Assembly (NCBI RefSeq): GCF_002217355.1
Contig: NZ_MUHA01000007.1
Span: 307,519-371,518 of the forward strand
DNA length: 64,000 nt
Reading direction: 5' to 3'
Source: Flavobacterium oncorhynchi
GTDB taxonomy: Bacteria; Bacteroidota; Bacteroidia; Flavobacteriales; Flavobacteriaceae
Made by a program: the position numbers and the translations under genes. Below the pieces are notes generated by a model that was not told the DNA's origin, ran no database searches, and worked only from the letters and a program-made list of their open reading frames with translations. Each line of letters begins with the position of its first letter. The first letter of the stretch is position 1. Below, piece after piece: positions 8,027 to 17,284 of this stretch.

Positions 8027-9079
8027 CTATACGTCGTCGTAATCAACATAAATAGTTTCAGATGTTGGATGTGCCTGACAAGTTAAAATTAAACCTTCTG
8101 CAATTTCACTATCTGTTAAAATAGAATTTTTTGTCATTTCAGCAGAACCTGCAGTTACACGTCCTAGACAGCTGCTGCAAATACCACCTTGACAAGAATA
8201 AGGAGCATCAACACCTTGTTTTAAAGCCGCATCAAGAATAGTTTGTTTTTGAGACATCTCAAAAGTAACTTCTTCATCATCAACTAAAACAGTGATTTTT
8301 GTATGTCCTTCTAACGAAGTTTTAATTTCATTTTCTTTTGAAGAAGAAGTAAAAAGCTCAAACTTAATAGCAGATTCTTTTACGTTTTTCTCTTTCAAAA
8401 CATTAGAAACCGTGTTGATCATTTCTTCAGGTCCACACAAGAAAAATTTATCAAACTCTAATTCTTTGTGTTTGTTATTTAAAACAAAATTCACTGCCGA
8501 TTTTTCGATTCGGCCAAATAATGCATTTTCAACTTTTGCCTGGCTGTAAACATAATGCACAAAAAAGCGGCCTACGTATTGCAATTGTAAATCATGTAAT
8601 TCTTGATGAAAAATAGTTTCTTCAGGAGTTTTGTTTCCGTAAACTAATACAAATGAGCTTTTTGGTTCGCTTTTTAAAACTGATTTTAAAATAGACAAAA
8701 CAGGTGTTATACCACTTCCTGCTGCAAAAGCCACATAGTTTTTTTGTCTTTCAGCGTCAGGTTCAAAGGTAAATTTACCCTCTGGATGACCAACTTCAAG
8801 AACATCTCCCGCTTTAAGCTTTGTATTTGCAAATTGCGAGAATAAACCATTTTTAACCGCTTTTACCGCAATTCGTAATTCGCCGCTTTCTGGCGCAGAA
8901 CAAATTGAATAAGCACGACGAATTTCTTGATTATCAAGTGTTAACTTTAAATTTATGTATTGGCCAGCTATAAATTTATAATCTGGTTTTAGTTCTTCAG
9001 GAACATTAAAAAGAACAGAAACAGCGTCGGCAGTTTCACGTTTTACCTCTTTAATTATTAGTTTTAAGAATGAAGGCAT
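8027..9079 (-). CDS. ferredoxin-NAD(P)H reductase fused to a 2Fe-2S ferredoxin domain (PaaE-like)
   Basis: Taken from the ATG at 9079 the protein has 350 residues. An FAD-binding reductase domain comes first, with RAYS at residues 55-58 (flavin), AAGSGITPVLSIL (NAD(P)H side) and FLCGPEEMI. A plant-type 2Fe-2S domain follows, with cysteines at 296, 301, 304 and 334. This order is that of PaaE and related electron-transfer reductases of oxygenases and desaturases. No oxygenase gene is adjacent, so the partner is unknown. The frame extends to a TTG at 9106, but TACTTTTG at 9095-9102 looks like the promoter and lies inside that extension, so 9079 is preferred. Confidence 0.88.
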   Translation of the reverse strand: MPSFLKLIIKEVKRETADAVSVLFNVPEELKPDYKFIAGQYINLKLTLDNQEIRRAYSICSAPESGELRIAVKAVKNGLFSQFANTKLKAGDVLEVGHPEGKFTFEPDAERQKNYVAFAAGSGITPVLSILKSVLKSEPKSSFVLVYGNKTPEETIFHQELHDLQLQYVGRFFVHYVYSQAKVENALFGRIEKSAVNFVLNNKHKELEFDKFFLCGPEEMINTVSNVLKEKNVKESAIKFELFTSSSKENEIKTSLEGHTKITVLVDDEEVTFEMSQKQTILDAALKQGVDAPYSCQGGICSSCLGRVTAGSAEMTKNSILTDSEIAEGLILTCQAHPTSETIYVDYDDV

Positions 9080-9094
9080 GATTAATTTTTTTTG

Positions 9095-9102
9095 CAAAAG
9101 TA
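9095..9102 (-). promoter_or_regulatory. -7 promoter element for the reductase gene
   Basis: The minus strand reads TACTTTTG, 15 bases before the ATG at 9079. It decides that start over the upstream TTG at 9106. Confidence 0.6.
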
Positions 9103-9165
9103 GCAAAGACTAAGTAATTGACACTTACTAAAATATTTTTTTTAACTTTTTTTGTAACGTTTTCC

Positions 9166-9173
9166 TACATTTG
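9166..9173 (+). promoter_or_regulatory. -7 promoter element for the DUF5687 permease
   Basis: TACATTTG ends 33 bases before the ATG at 9207. It makes the upstream TTG at 9171 an unlikely start. Confidence 0.55.
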
Positions 9174-9206
9174 ATCTCTTACTACCAAAATCAAAACAAA
9201 TTAACA

Positions 9207-10667
9207 ATGATTAAAAAGTTTATTTACCTTGAATGGAAAGCCTTTGCCAGATCTGCATCATTTGGTAAAAATTTGGCGATGAAGATTTTACTGGGGTTTT
9301 TAATGATATATTTTTCATTAATTTTTATAGGAGCGGGTGTTGGAGTATTTTATGCTCTTAAAAAAATGAATCTCGATCCGTTGCAAACCGTCAATAAATT
9401 TTTAATTTATTATTTTTTGTTCGATTTAGTTATTCGATTATTAGTACAATCTATTCCAGTTTTAAATATTAAACCTTTGCTGGTTTTACCTTTTAAAAAA
9501 TCAGTTATTGTTCATTTCTCTCTTGGCAAAACAATGCTGTCATTTTTCAATTGGGTTCATGCTTTGTTTTTTATTCCGTTTTCGGTAGTACTGATTTTAA
9601 ATGGATATGATCTAATCGAAATTATTTTTTGGCATTTAGCCATACTGTCTTTAGTATACATCAATAATTTTCTAAATATTATATTAAGCAACATAGATAA
9701 ATTGTTTGTTGTTTTTATTGGAATAATTTTAGTTTTGGCAGCTGCTCAGTATTATAAATTATTTGATATTACGACGTTTACAACACCTGTTTTTCAAGGA
9801 TTTTATGATATTGACGGACTATTTTTAATTCCAGTTTGGGTATTAGCAGGCCTTTATCTTTTTACTTTTAAGTATTTCAAGAAGAATTTATATCTAGATG
9901 CTGGACTTTCAGTAAAACAGGATATTGCTACAACTGAGAATCTTTCGTGGTTGAATCAATTTGGAACAGTTGGAACATTTCTAAAGAATGATATTAAACT
10001 TATTAAAAGAAACAAAAGATCAAAAACAACCATTTTTTTGAGTGTTGTCTTCCTGTTTTACGGCCTGCTCTTTTTTGGAAACACAAGTCAGCCGCAAGTA
10101 ATGCAAATTTTTGGCGGAATATTTGTTTCGGGCGGATTTTTATTTGTTTTTGGTCAGTTTGTACCAAGCTGGGATAGTTCTTATTATCAATTGATGATGA
10201 CACAAAATATTCCGTATCGCGGATACATTACTTCAAAATGGTGGCTGATTGTTATTGCTACTTTTGTTTCAACCGTTTTGGCTTCATTTTATCTTTTTTA
10301 CGGATGGGAAGTTTATTTAACCATTGTTGTTGGTGCCATTTATAATATTGGTGTAAACTCACATTTAGTGCTTTTAGGAGGAGCATTTACAAAAACACCT
10401 ATTGATTTAAGTAGTGCTGGCGGGGCTTTTGGAGACAAAAAAGCATTTAATGTAAGCGCTATGCTGCTTTCGCTGCCAAAAATATTTTTGCCATTACTGT
10501 TGTATTGGCTTGGGCTTCATTTTGCTGATAAAACGGTTGCATTAGCTTTGGTTGCCACGGCAGGAGTTTTAGGCTTAGTGTTTAAAGAAAAAGTATTTTC
10601 AGTAATCGAAAAGAGATACAAAATAGAAAAGTATAGTACGATAAGTGCTTACAAACAAAAGAATTAA
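9207..10667 (+). CDS. DUF5687 family ABC-type membrane protein
   Basis: From ATG 9207 the protein has 486 residues and begins MIKKFIYLEWKAFARSASFG. It has about a dozen hydrophobic segments arranged as two halves, with a cytoplasmic stretch near residues 240-280. DUF5687 proteins are taken to be permease subunits of ABC exporters. The ATPase gene that follows 111 bases downstream on the same strand supports this. The transported substrate is unknown. The spacer between the two contains short AT-only repeated words (see 10668-10778). Confidence 0.8.
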   Translation: MIKKFIYLEWKAFARSASFGKNLAMKILLGFLMIYFSLIFIGAGVGVFYALKKMNLDPLQTVNKFLIYYFLFDLVIRLLVQSIPVLNIKPLLVLPFKKSVIVHFSLGKTMLSFFNWVHALFFIPFSVVLILNGYDLIEIIFWHLAILSLVYINNFLNIILSNIDKLFVVFIGIILVLAAAQYYKLFDITTFTTPVFQGFYDIDGLFLIPVWVLAGLYLFTFKYFKKNLYLDAGLSVKQDIATTENLSWLNQFGTVGTFLKNDIKLIKRNKRSKTTIFLSVVFLFYGLLFFGNTSQPQVMQIFGGIFVSGGFLFVFGQFVPSWDSSYYQLMMTQNIPYRGYITSKWWLIVIATFVSTVLASFYLFYGWEVYLTIVVGAIYNIGVNSHLVLLGGAFTKTPIDLSSAGGAFGDKKAFNVSAMLLSLPKIFLPLLLYWLGLHFADKTVALALVATAGVLGLVFKEKVFSVIEKRYKIEKYSTISAYKQKN

Positions 10668-10778
10668 CGTAATTAGAAAATGTGCCAATTCGATAATTAG
10701 ATAATTTTTATCTGATTGACAATCAAAGAAAAAATAGATTTTTTAATCTAAATCAACAATCTAAAATCTAAAATTAAA
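10668..10778. repeat. AT-rich word-repeat spacer
   Basis: The 111-base gap contains repeated short words (ATTAGATAATT, AATCTAAAATCTAAAATT) and no open frame of interest. Similar spacers are at 19435-19502, 23242-23329 and 49917-50045. Confidence 0.5.
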
Positions 10779-11474
10779 ATGATACAAGCAAATCAACTTT
10801 CAAAAAAATATAACGGAACTACAGTTTTAAATATTAATAATCTTGAAATCCCAAAAGGACAAAGTTTTGGGTTAGTTGGGAACAACGGAGCAGGTAAAAC
10901 AACTTTTTTTAGTCTGCTTTTAGATTTGGTTCAGCCGTCAACAGGATCTATAAAAAATAATGATATTCAAGTAAATACAAGCGAAAATTGGAAATCATTT
11001 ACAGGTTCATTTCTTGATGAAAGTTTTTTAATTGGATATTTAACTCCAGAGGAATATTTTTATTTTATTGGTGATTTACGTCGTCAGAATAAAGCTGATG
11101 TTGATGCTTTGTTAGCAGAACATGAGGAATTTTTTAACGGAGAAATATTAAATAATAAAAAGTATCTGCGTGATTTATCTAAAGGAAACCAAAAAAAGGT
11201 AGGTATTATAGCGACTTTAATAGGTAATCCTGAAGTTGTTATTTTAGATGAGCCTTTTGCAAATTTAGATCCGACTACAGTCAGCCGATTAAAGAAAATT
11301 ATTAGAGAATTGGCAGATAATCCAAATATAACTGTTTTGGTTTCAAGTCACGATTTGCAGCATACAGTAGAGGTTTGCGATCGTATTGTGGCGCTTAACA
11401 AAGGCGAAATTGTAAAGGATATTCAAACATCAAAAGAAACCCTGCAAGAGCTTGAATCGTTTTTTGCCGTATAA
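10779..11474 (+). CDS. ABC transporter ATP-binding protein, partner of DUF5687
   Basis: The 231 residues form a single ABC ATPase domain: Walker A GNNGAGKTT at residues 34-42, a variant signature LSKGNQKKVG, Walker B VVILDEPFANLD and the switch histidine in SSHDLQHT. The signature differs from the canonical LSGGQ, which is common in export-type ATPases of this kind. It should power the upstream DUF5687 membrane protein. Substrate unknown. Confidence 0.9.
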   Translation: MIQANQLSKKYNGTTVLNINNLEIPKGQSFGLVGNNGAGKTTFFSLLLDLVQPSTGSIKNNDIQVNTSENWKSFTGSFLDESFLIGYLTPEEYFYFIGDLRRQNKADVDALLAEHEEFFNGEILNNKKYLRDLSKGNQKKVGIIATLIGNPEVVILDEPFANLDPTTVSRLKKIIRELADNPNITVLVSSHDLQHTVEVCDRIVALNKGEIVKDIQTSKETLQELESFFAV

Positions 11475-11561
11475 GTTTCTATATTTCAAAAAGAAGCGTA
11501 TTTTTACAAGTCTTTATACTAAAAATGCTTTTTGGTAGTTTATGCTTTAAAATCAGTTCTA

Positions 11562-14171
11562 TTGAAAAAGAATACTCTTAAATATAGTTTTTTTCTTGTT
11601 TTTTTATTCCTTTTGATAGCTTGTTCTACCAAAAATAACAGCTTTGTATCGAGGAATTCACATGCTTTAAGTACAAAATATAACATTTTGTATAATGGCG
11701 GAATAGGCCTCGATAAAGGTTTACAATCTATATATGCGAATAATCAGGACAACTTTTGGAAAATACTTCCAATAGAAAAAATGCAGTTTGATGAAAACTT
11801 TTCTGATGAAGAAAAAGCAAAAAATCCTGATTTTGAATTAGCCGAGACAAAAGCTACAAAAGCAATTCAAAAGCATTCAATGAATATTGGAGGACGAGAA
11901 AGAAACTCTCAAATAGACGAAGCTTATTTAATGCTTGGAAAAGCCAGATATTACGATCAGCGTTTTATACCGGCATTAGAAGCATTCAATTATATTTTAT
12001 ACAAATATCCAAACAGCAGTAATATTTATACCGCAAAAATCTGGCGTGAGAAAACTAATATGCGTTTAGGAAATGATGCAATTGTTGTAAAAAACATCAA
12101 CCTATTATTAAAAAACACAGATTTAAATAAACAGACTTTTTCAGATGCTAATGCACTTTTGGCTGAAGCATTTTTAAATTTAGAGCAAAGAGACAGCGCA
12201 GTAACAAAGCTTAAAATTGCCGAAAAATTCACCAAAATAAATGAAGATCGTGCCAGATACCGTTTTATTTTAGGGCAGATGTATCAAGAGGCTGGAAAAA
12301 AAGATAGTGCAGACTATTTTTACGATGGTGTAATTGATATGAATCGTAAAGCCGATCGAAAATATATGATGCATGCTTATGCAAAAAAAGCACAGATGTA
12401 CGATTACGCAAGCGGTAACGATACTATTTTCTTAAAAACATACAATAAACTAGTTGCAGATCGTGAAAACAGACCTTATTATGATGTTTTGTTTTATGAA
12501 ATGGCGGTTTATTATGATAAAAAGAAAGACACTGAAAATGCGCTGAAATTTTATGATAAATCATTAGGCAGAAAATCCAAAGACCCATATTTAATGGCAT
12601 CGGCTTATCGAAACATTGGAAATATGTATTTTAAAAATACAGATTATTCAATGGCTGCTAAATATTATGACAGTACATTAACGAAGTTAAACCCAAAAAC
12701 CAGAGAGTTTGCTTTTATTGAAAAAAACAGAAAAAACCTTGACAACGTTATTAAGTACGAAGCGATTGCAAAAACTAATGACAGTATAATTAAGGTATAC
12801 AAACTGCCAGAAGCTGAGAGAAAAACCTACTTTGAAAATTATATTGCTGAACTGAAAAAGAAAGATGAAGCAAAAAGAATTTTAGAAGAAAGAGAAAAAG
12901 AGAAGCTGGCAAATATTGACCGAAATACAAATGCATCTAATGCGCCAACAGCAATTAATCCGAATTCATTAGGGAAACCTGTTGATTTTGACGGCGGATT
13001 AAAACCTCAATCTGGAAATGATGTAGCAAGTACTTTTTATTTCTATAATCCAACTACAGTTGCCTATGGAAAATTGCAATTTAAGAAAATGTGGGGTAAT
13101 AGAACAATGGGCGGAAATTGGAGATTGGCAGCTATAAAATCTGCAAATAATGCCGCAATGAATGACACAATAAATAATCTGGAAAATGCAAATGCATTAA
13201 AAGACACTGTTGTTGTCGAAAAATACACTACCGCTTTTTATGAAAATAAGCTTCCTAAATCGCAAACGGCTATTGATAGTATTAATAAAGACCGCAATTT
13301 TGCGTACTATCAATTAGGACTTATATATAAAGAAAAATTTAATGAATATGCTTTAGCAAGTGATAAGCTGGAACAATTATTAAAAAATAATCCAGAAGAA
13401 AAATTGGTATTGCCGGCAATGTATAATTTGTATAAAATTTATCAAATTACTGATCCAGCAAAGGCACAAGCGATAAAAGCAAACATTATAGCAACATATC
13501 CGAACTCACGATATGCTCAAATTTTAAATAATGTAAAAACAGACGACCTTTCGTCACCAGATAAAGAATATCAAAAATGGTTCAAACTCTATCAAGAAGA
13601 GCAGTTTAATGTTGTTTTAGATAATATTGATAATTTAATTAATCAGTATTCAGGAGATGAAATAGTTTCTAAATATGAATTGCTTAAAGCAAATACATTA
13701 GGAAAGGTTAACGGATTGGAAGTGTATAAAAAAGGTTTAGAAACAGTTGCAGATAATTATCCGAATAGTGAAGAGGGTAAAAATGCAAGAGAGATTCTAG
13801 AAAAGCAAGTTCCAGTTTTAGAACGTCTTAATTTTACAACAGAAGACAATAAAAACTGGAAAATAATATATCCAATTGCAAGTAATGACAGTAAAACAGC
13901 AAAGCATATAGAAGATGTGATTAAAAGCTTTTTAGCTGTTGAAAATTATCAGCGTCTGACAACTTCAGTAGATAAATACAATAAGACGGAAAGTTTTGTT
14001 GTTATTCACGGAGTAAAATCTGAGGCTTATGCTAAAGATGTGGCTGGCGTTTTGAGAGATGATAAAAGATTTAAAATCGCTCAACCTGCAGTAATTATAT
14101 CGAGCGATAATTACAAGGTGGTTCAAATCAAGAAAAATCTCGAAGTCTATTTGACCCCAAAAACCCCATAA
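11562..14171 (+). CDS. sprE: gliding motility / type IX secretion TPR lipoprotein SprE (PorW)
   Basis: From the TTG at 11562 the protein has 869 residues. A lipoprotein signal peptide ends in the lipobox LIAC with Cys21, and a long series of TPR-like helical repeats follows (for example around SSNIYTAKIWREKTNMRLG and MASAYRNIGNMYFKNTDYSM). The opening SFVSRNSHALSTKYNILYNG and the overall length match SprE of F. johnsoniae and PorW of Porphyromonas, lipoproteins needed for type IX secretion and gliding. The frame can be read 30 bases further upstream from another TTG (11532), but this only adds residues before the signal peptide. The bactofilin gene starts two bases after the stop. No other T9SS or gliding genes are in the window. 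Confidence 0.87.
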   Translation: MKKNTLKYSFFLVFLFLLIACSTKNNSFVSRNSHALSTKYNILYNGGIGLDKGLQSIYANNQDNFWKILPIEKMQFDENFSDEEKAKNPDFELAETKATKAIQKHSMNIGGRERNSQIDEAYLMLGKARYYDQRFIPALEAFNYILYKYPNSSNIYTAKIWREKTNMRLGNDAIVVKNINLLLKNTDLNKQTFSDANALLAEAFLNLEQRDSAVTKLKIAEKFTKINEDRARYRFILGQMYQEAGKKDSADYFYDGVIDMNRKADRKYMMHAYAKKAQMYDYASGNDTIFLKTYNKLVADRENRPYYDVLFYEMAVYYDKKKDTENALKFYDKSLGRKSKDPYLMASAYRNIGNMYFKNTDYSMAAKYYDSTLTKLNPKTREFAFIEKNRKNLDNVIKYEAIAKTNDSIIKVYKLPEAERKTYFENYIAELKKKDEAKRILEEREKEKLANIDRNTNASNAPTAINPNSLGKPVDFDGGLKPQSGNDVASTFYFYNPTTVAYGKLQFKKMWGNRTMGGNWRLAAIKSANNAAMNDTINNLENANALKDTVVVEKYTTAFYENKLPKSQTAIDSINKDRNFAYYQLGLIYKEKFNEYALASDKLEQLLKNNPEEKLVLPAMYNLYKIYQITDPAKAQAIKANIIATYPNSRYAQILNNVKTDDLSSPDKEYQKWFKLYQEEQFNVVLDNIDNLINQYSGDEIVSKYELLKANTLGKVNGLEVYKKGLETVADNYPNSEEGKNAREILEKQVPVLERLNFTTEDNKNWKIIYPIASNDSKTAKHIEDVIKSFLAVENYQRLTTSVDKYNKTESFVVIHGVKSEAYAKDVAGVLRDDKRFKIAQPAVIISSDNYKVVQIKKNLEVYLTPKTP

Positions 14172-14173
14172 TA

Positions 14174-14557
14174 ATGTTTGATAAAGTAAAAAAAAACGGA
14201 ACAGAACTTCTAGGAAAAACAAATCGAATTGTTGAAGGAACCTCTATAATAGGTGATATTGTTTCAAAAGCTGATTTTAGGCTTGATGGCGAATTGATTG
14301 GAAATTTTACATCCGAAGGAAAATTAGTCATTGGAGCAAGCGGTGTTGTAAAAGGAGAGATCATTTGTAACAACGCTGATATTGAAGGTGAATTTCGTGG
14401 AAAAATTAAAGTTCTAGAAATTCTTAATATTAAAGAATCTGCACAAATTCACGGCGAAGTGGCCGTTGGAAAACTTTCTATAGAACCTGGAGCTGAATTT
14501 ACAGCAACTTGTACCATGATAACTAACAATAAGGAAGTAACCCTAAAAGATGGATAA
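14174..14557 (+). CDS. bactofilin (polymer-forming cytoskeletal protein)
   Basis: The 127-residue protein has the central bactofilin beta-helix domain: repeating short strands such as VEGTSIIGDIVSKADFRLDG, GNFTSEGKLVIGASGVVKGE and IEGEFRGKIKVLE. Short disordered ends flank it. Bactofilins self-assemble into filaments at the inner membrane and can position cell-wall or motility proteins. It starts two bases after sprE and overlaps the next gene by eight bases, so it is probably co-transcribed with sprE and perhaps atpZ. Linkage to gliding is inferred from position only. Confidence 0.9.
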   Translation: MFDKVKKNGTELLGKTNRIVEGTSIIGDIVSKADFRLDGELIGNFTSEGKLVIGASGVVKGEIICNNADIEGEFRGKIKVLEILNIKESAQIHGEVAVGKLSIEPGAEFTATCTMITNNKEVTLKDG

Positions 14558-14771
14558 GGATCCGAATAATAAACAAAATAACAAATGGATTGCATTTATA
14601 AATATCCCCTTTCAAATGGGGATAATTATTTTTTTATTTAGTTACTTTGGCACCTGGTTAGACGAAAAGTATTCTAACGGAGGATCGCTTTGGACAATTG
14701 TTCTTTCTTTATTCTCTGTTTTTTTAGCACTTTATAATGTCATCAGACAAGTTAAAAATTTAAACAAGTAA
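14550..14771 (+). CDS. AtpZ/AtpI family F-ATPase accessory protein
   Basis: The 73-residue protein has two membrane helices (about residues 14-34 and 46-65) separated by the motif GTWLDEKY, the mark of AtpZ/AtpI proteins that precede F-ATPase operons. These help assemble the c-ring or carry Mg2+/Ca2+. The gene overlaps the bactofilin gene by eight bases and its stop overlaps the start of the next gene by one base. Confidence 0.85.
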   Translation: MDKDPNNKQNNKWIAFINIPFQMGIIIFLFSYFGTWLDEKYSNGGSLWTIVLSLFSVFLALYNVIRQVKNLNK

Positions 14772-15154
14772 TGAATAGAACTGTAGATTTCCTAAAGTAT
14801 TTTATCCCTTTTTCAATTGTGTTGTTTGCTGCTCAGTATTTTATAATGCAGTCTTTGTCTGACAAGTATAACTTTTTTTATGCTGCATGGAGTATTTATT
14901 TGTTCAATATTTTGGCCACTTTTATAGTGTATCTTTTACTTATTTACATCAATAAAAACTTTTCCACTTATACAGGTTTTACTTTTCTTGGTGCTAGTTT
15001 TTTTAGAATGATGGCGGCTGTGGTTTTCTTAATTCCGTTTATAAAGTCAGGCGCTGCAAATCCTATAGTAGATGTAAGTGCGTTTTTTATCCCTTATTTT
15101 TTGTTTTTACTTTTTGAGACAGTCTTTACAATTAGGCTTATAAACAAGGGTTAA
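14771..15154 (+). CDS. small membrane protein upstream of atpB (DUF6168-like)
   Basis: The 127-residue protein has four predicted membrane helices and almost no soluble part. By position and topology it resembles the AtpI/AtpR class of ATP synthase accessory proteins. I recall the flavobacterial family as DUF6168, with no demonstrated role. It starts in the stop codon of atpZ (shared base 14771), so translation is coupled. A separate promoter element for atpB follows at 15239-15246. Confidence 0.7.
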   Translation: MNRTVDFLKYFIPFSIVLFAAQYFIMQSLSDKYNFFYAAWSIYLFNILATFIVYLLLIYINKNFSTYTGFTFLGASFFRMMAAVVFLIPFIKSGAANPIVDVSAFFIPYFLFLLFETVFTIRLINKG

Positions 15155-15238
15155 TGGTCTCATTATTAAATATATCGCATTTTGAAACGGAAATTTTAAA
15201 AATTATATCGATATATTTTCAGTTTTAAATTAAAAATG

Positions 15239-15246
15239 TACCTTTG
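15239..15246 (+). promoter_or_regulatory. -7 promoter element for the atpB-G genes
   Basis: TACCTTTG matches TAnnTTTG and ends 41 bases before the atpB ATG at 15288. It suggests the main ATPase transcript starts here, separately from sprE-bactofilin-atpZ. Confidence 0.6.
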
Positions 15247-15287
15247 CAAAAAATTTTTGAAACCTAAAATTAGATACAGTTTTAATA

Positions 15288-16463
15288 ATGATAATTTCCA
15301 ATAAACCAGTTCAGTACTTATTAGTTACCTTATTAGCACTTACTTCGTCGATAAATTTCGCATCAACGCCTGTTGACAGTGCTTCAGCTGCACACGAAAA
15401 TGTCGAATTAGCAGAAGGAAGTCATGCAGAGACAAACGGCCACGGAGAAACTGTTGCTCATAAAGTTGAAGAAGAATTTAATGCTAGTGAATTAATCAAT
15501 TCTCATATTGGAGATGCTCACGATTTTCATATTGCTGACTGGGATGGTCATCCAATCTCTTTTAGTCTTCCAGTTATTTTATGGACAGCAAATGGTTTAG
15601 AGATTTTTTCATCTGCAAAATTTCACCACGACAATTCAGGAGAACATGTTGTTGATATCAACGGTCAAAAATTTGTTCGTTATAAAGAAATAATTTTCTA
15701 CGCTGACAAATTTGAAGGATTGTCACAAGAGGTAAAAGATAACGGAGCTTTTGCTTTTGATGCAAGACCTTTAGATTTCTCTATTACAAAAAATGTTTTC
15801 TCAATGTTGATGTCGGCAATAATTTTGTTCCTTGTATTTTTTGCAGTGGCAAGATCATACAAGAAAAACGACAAAGCACCAACAGGATTGGCTGGATTTT
15901 TAGAGCCGCTTGTAACTTTTGTTAGAGACGAAATTGCTATTCCTAATATAGGTACAAAAAAGTACGCGAAATATATGCCGTATCTTTTAACTATATTTTT
16001 CTTTATCTGGATTAATAACCTTATTGGTTTAATTCCATTCTTCCCATTCAGTTCAAACTTAACAGGAAATATTTACTTTACATTTGTAATGGCATTTATT
16101 ACGTTTGTAGTTACAACTTTAAGCGGAAACAAAAATTATTGGGGACATATTTTTAATACACCAGGAGTTCCTGTGTGGTTAGCTCCAATTATGATTCCTG
16201 TAGAGATCATTGGAATGCTTACTAAGCCATTCGCTTTAATGATTCGTTTATTTGCAAACATTACTGCAGGGCATATTATTATCTTGAGTTTAGTTTCTTT
16301 AATCTTCATATTTAAATCAGTTGCAATTGGACCAGTTTCTGGAGCATTTGTATTGTTCATGAGCGTATTAGAGATGTTAGTTGCTGCATTACAAGCATAT
16401 GTATTTACATTGCTTTCAGCATTATTTATTGGTCAGGCTGTTGAAGAGCACGATCATCATTAA
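15288..16463 (+). CDS. atpB: ATP synthase F0 subunit a
   Basis: Subunit a forms the proton half-channels next to the c-ring. At 391 residues it is much longer than the ~270 of E. coli: the first ~150 residues are a signal-like segment and a His/Glu-rich periplasmic region, an extension usual in Bacteroidota. The C-terminal part holds the helices with MLTKPFALMIRLFAN, in which Arg320 is the essential arginine facing the c-ring carboxylate. It is followed by atpE after 40 bases. Confidence 0.95.
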   Translation: MIISNKPVQYLLVTLLALTSSINFASTPVDSASAAHENVELAEGSHAETNGHGETVAHKVEEEFNASELINSHIGDAHDFHIADWDGHPISFSLPVILWTANGLEIFSSAKFHHDNSGEHVVDINGQKFVRYKEIIFYADKFEGLSQEVKDNGAFAFDARPLDFSITKNVFSMLMSAIILFLVFFAVARSYKKNDKAPTGLAGFLEPLVTFVRDEIAIPNIGTKKYAKYMPYLLTIFFFIWINNLIGLIPFFPFSSNLTGNIYFTFVMAFITFVVTTLSGNKNYWGHIFNTPGVPVWLAPIMIPVEIIGMLTKPFALMIRLFANITAGHIIILSLVSLIFIFKSVAIGPVSGAFVLFMSVLEMLVAALQAYVFTLLSALFIGQAVEEHDHH

Positions 16464-16485
16464 TCAGAGTTTTATTAATTATTAA

Positions 16486-16704
<219 letters not shown>

Positions 16705-16713
16705 TTAAAACTT

Positions 16714-16750
16714 AAAACTTCCTGCAGCGGTTGGCTCCAGGAAGTTTTTT
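16714..16750 (+). terminator. terminator-like hairpin inside the atp operon, between atpE and atpF
   Basis: AAAACTTCCTG (16714-16724) pairs perfectly with CAGGAAGTTTT (16738-16748) around a 13-base loop and is followed by more T residues. It has the form of an intrinsic terminator but lies between two subunit genes of one complex, so partial termination or mRNA end protection is the likely meaning. Confidence 0.75.
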
Positions 16751-16788
16751 TAAAAAAAACGACAAACAATTTTTAAACATATAATGTT

Positions 16789-17280
16789 ATGCAATTAACT
16801 TCACCGGAAAGTTTAATTTTTTGGACAACAATTATCTTTATTGTTTTCTTTATTCTTTTAGCAAAATTTGCTTGGAAACCAATTTTAGGAGCTGTAAAAA
16901 GCCGTGAGGAATCTATCAACAATGCTTTAGCTTCAGCAGAAGCTGCTCGCAGAGAAATGGAAAACTTAACTGCAGATAATGAGCGTATTTTAAAAGAAGC
17001 TCGTGCAGAACGTGATGCTATGTTGAAAGAAGCACGTGAAATGAGAGAGCAAATTATTGCTGATTCTAAAAATGATGCACAAGAGCAAGGTCAAAAATTA
17101 ATTGAGCAAGCTAAAGCAGCGATCGAAAGTGAAAAAAATGCTGCAATGGCAGAATTGAAATCACAAGTTTCAAGTCTATCTTTAAGCATCGCTGAAAAAT
17201 TATTGAAAGAAGAATTATCTAACAAAGAATCTCAAACTAAATTAGTTGAGAAAATGTTAGGTGACGTAAAGTTAAACTAA
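16789..17280 (+). CDS. atpF: ATP synthase F0 subunit b
   Basis: The 163-residue protein has one N-terminal membrane helix (about residues 8-27), followed by a long charged, alanine-rich coiled coil (for example ASAEAARREMENLTADNERI) that forms the peripheral stalk. Length and layout are normal. It starts 38 bases after the atpE-F hairpin, and atpH follows four bases after its stop. Confidence 0.93.
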   Translation: MQLTSPESLIFWTTIIFIVFFILLAKFAWKPILGAVKSREESINNALASAEAARREMENLTADNERILKEARAERDAMLKEAREMREQIIADSKNDAQEQGQKLIEQAKAAIESEKNAAMAELKSQVSSLSLSIAEKLLKEELSNKESQTKLVEKMLGDVKLN

Positions 17281-17284
17281 GATT

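Noticed and set aside
16714..16750. End of the atp operon after atpE
   Set aside because: atpF-H-A-G follow on the same strand with short gaps and no new promoter element was found, so the hairpin is taken as an internal element.
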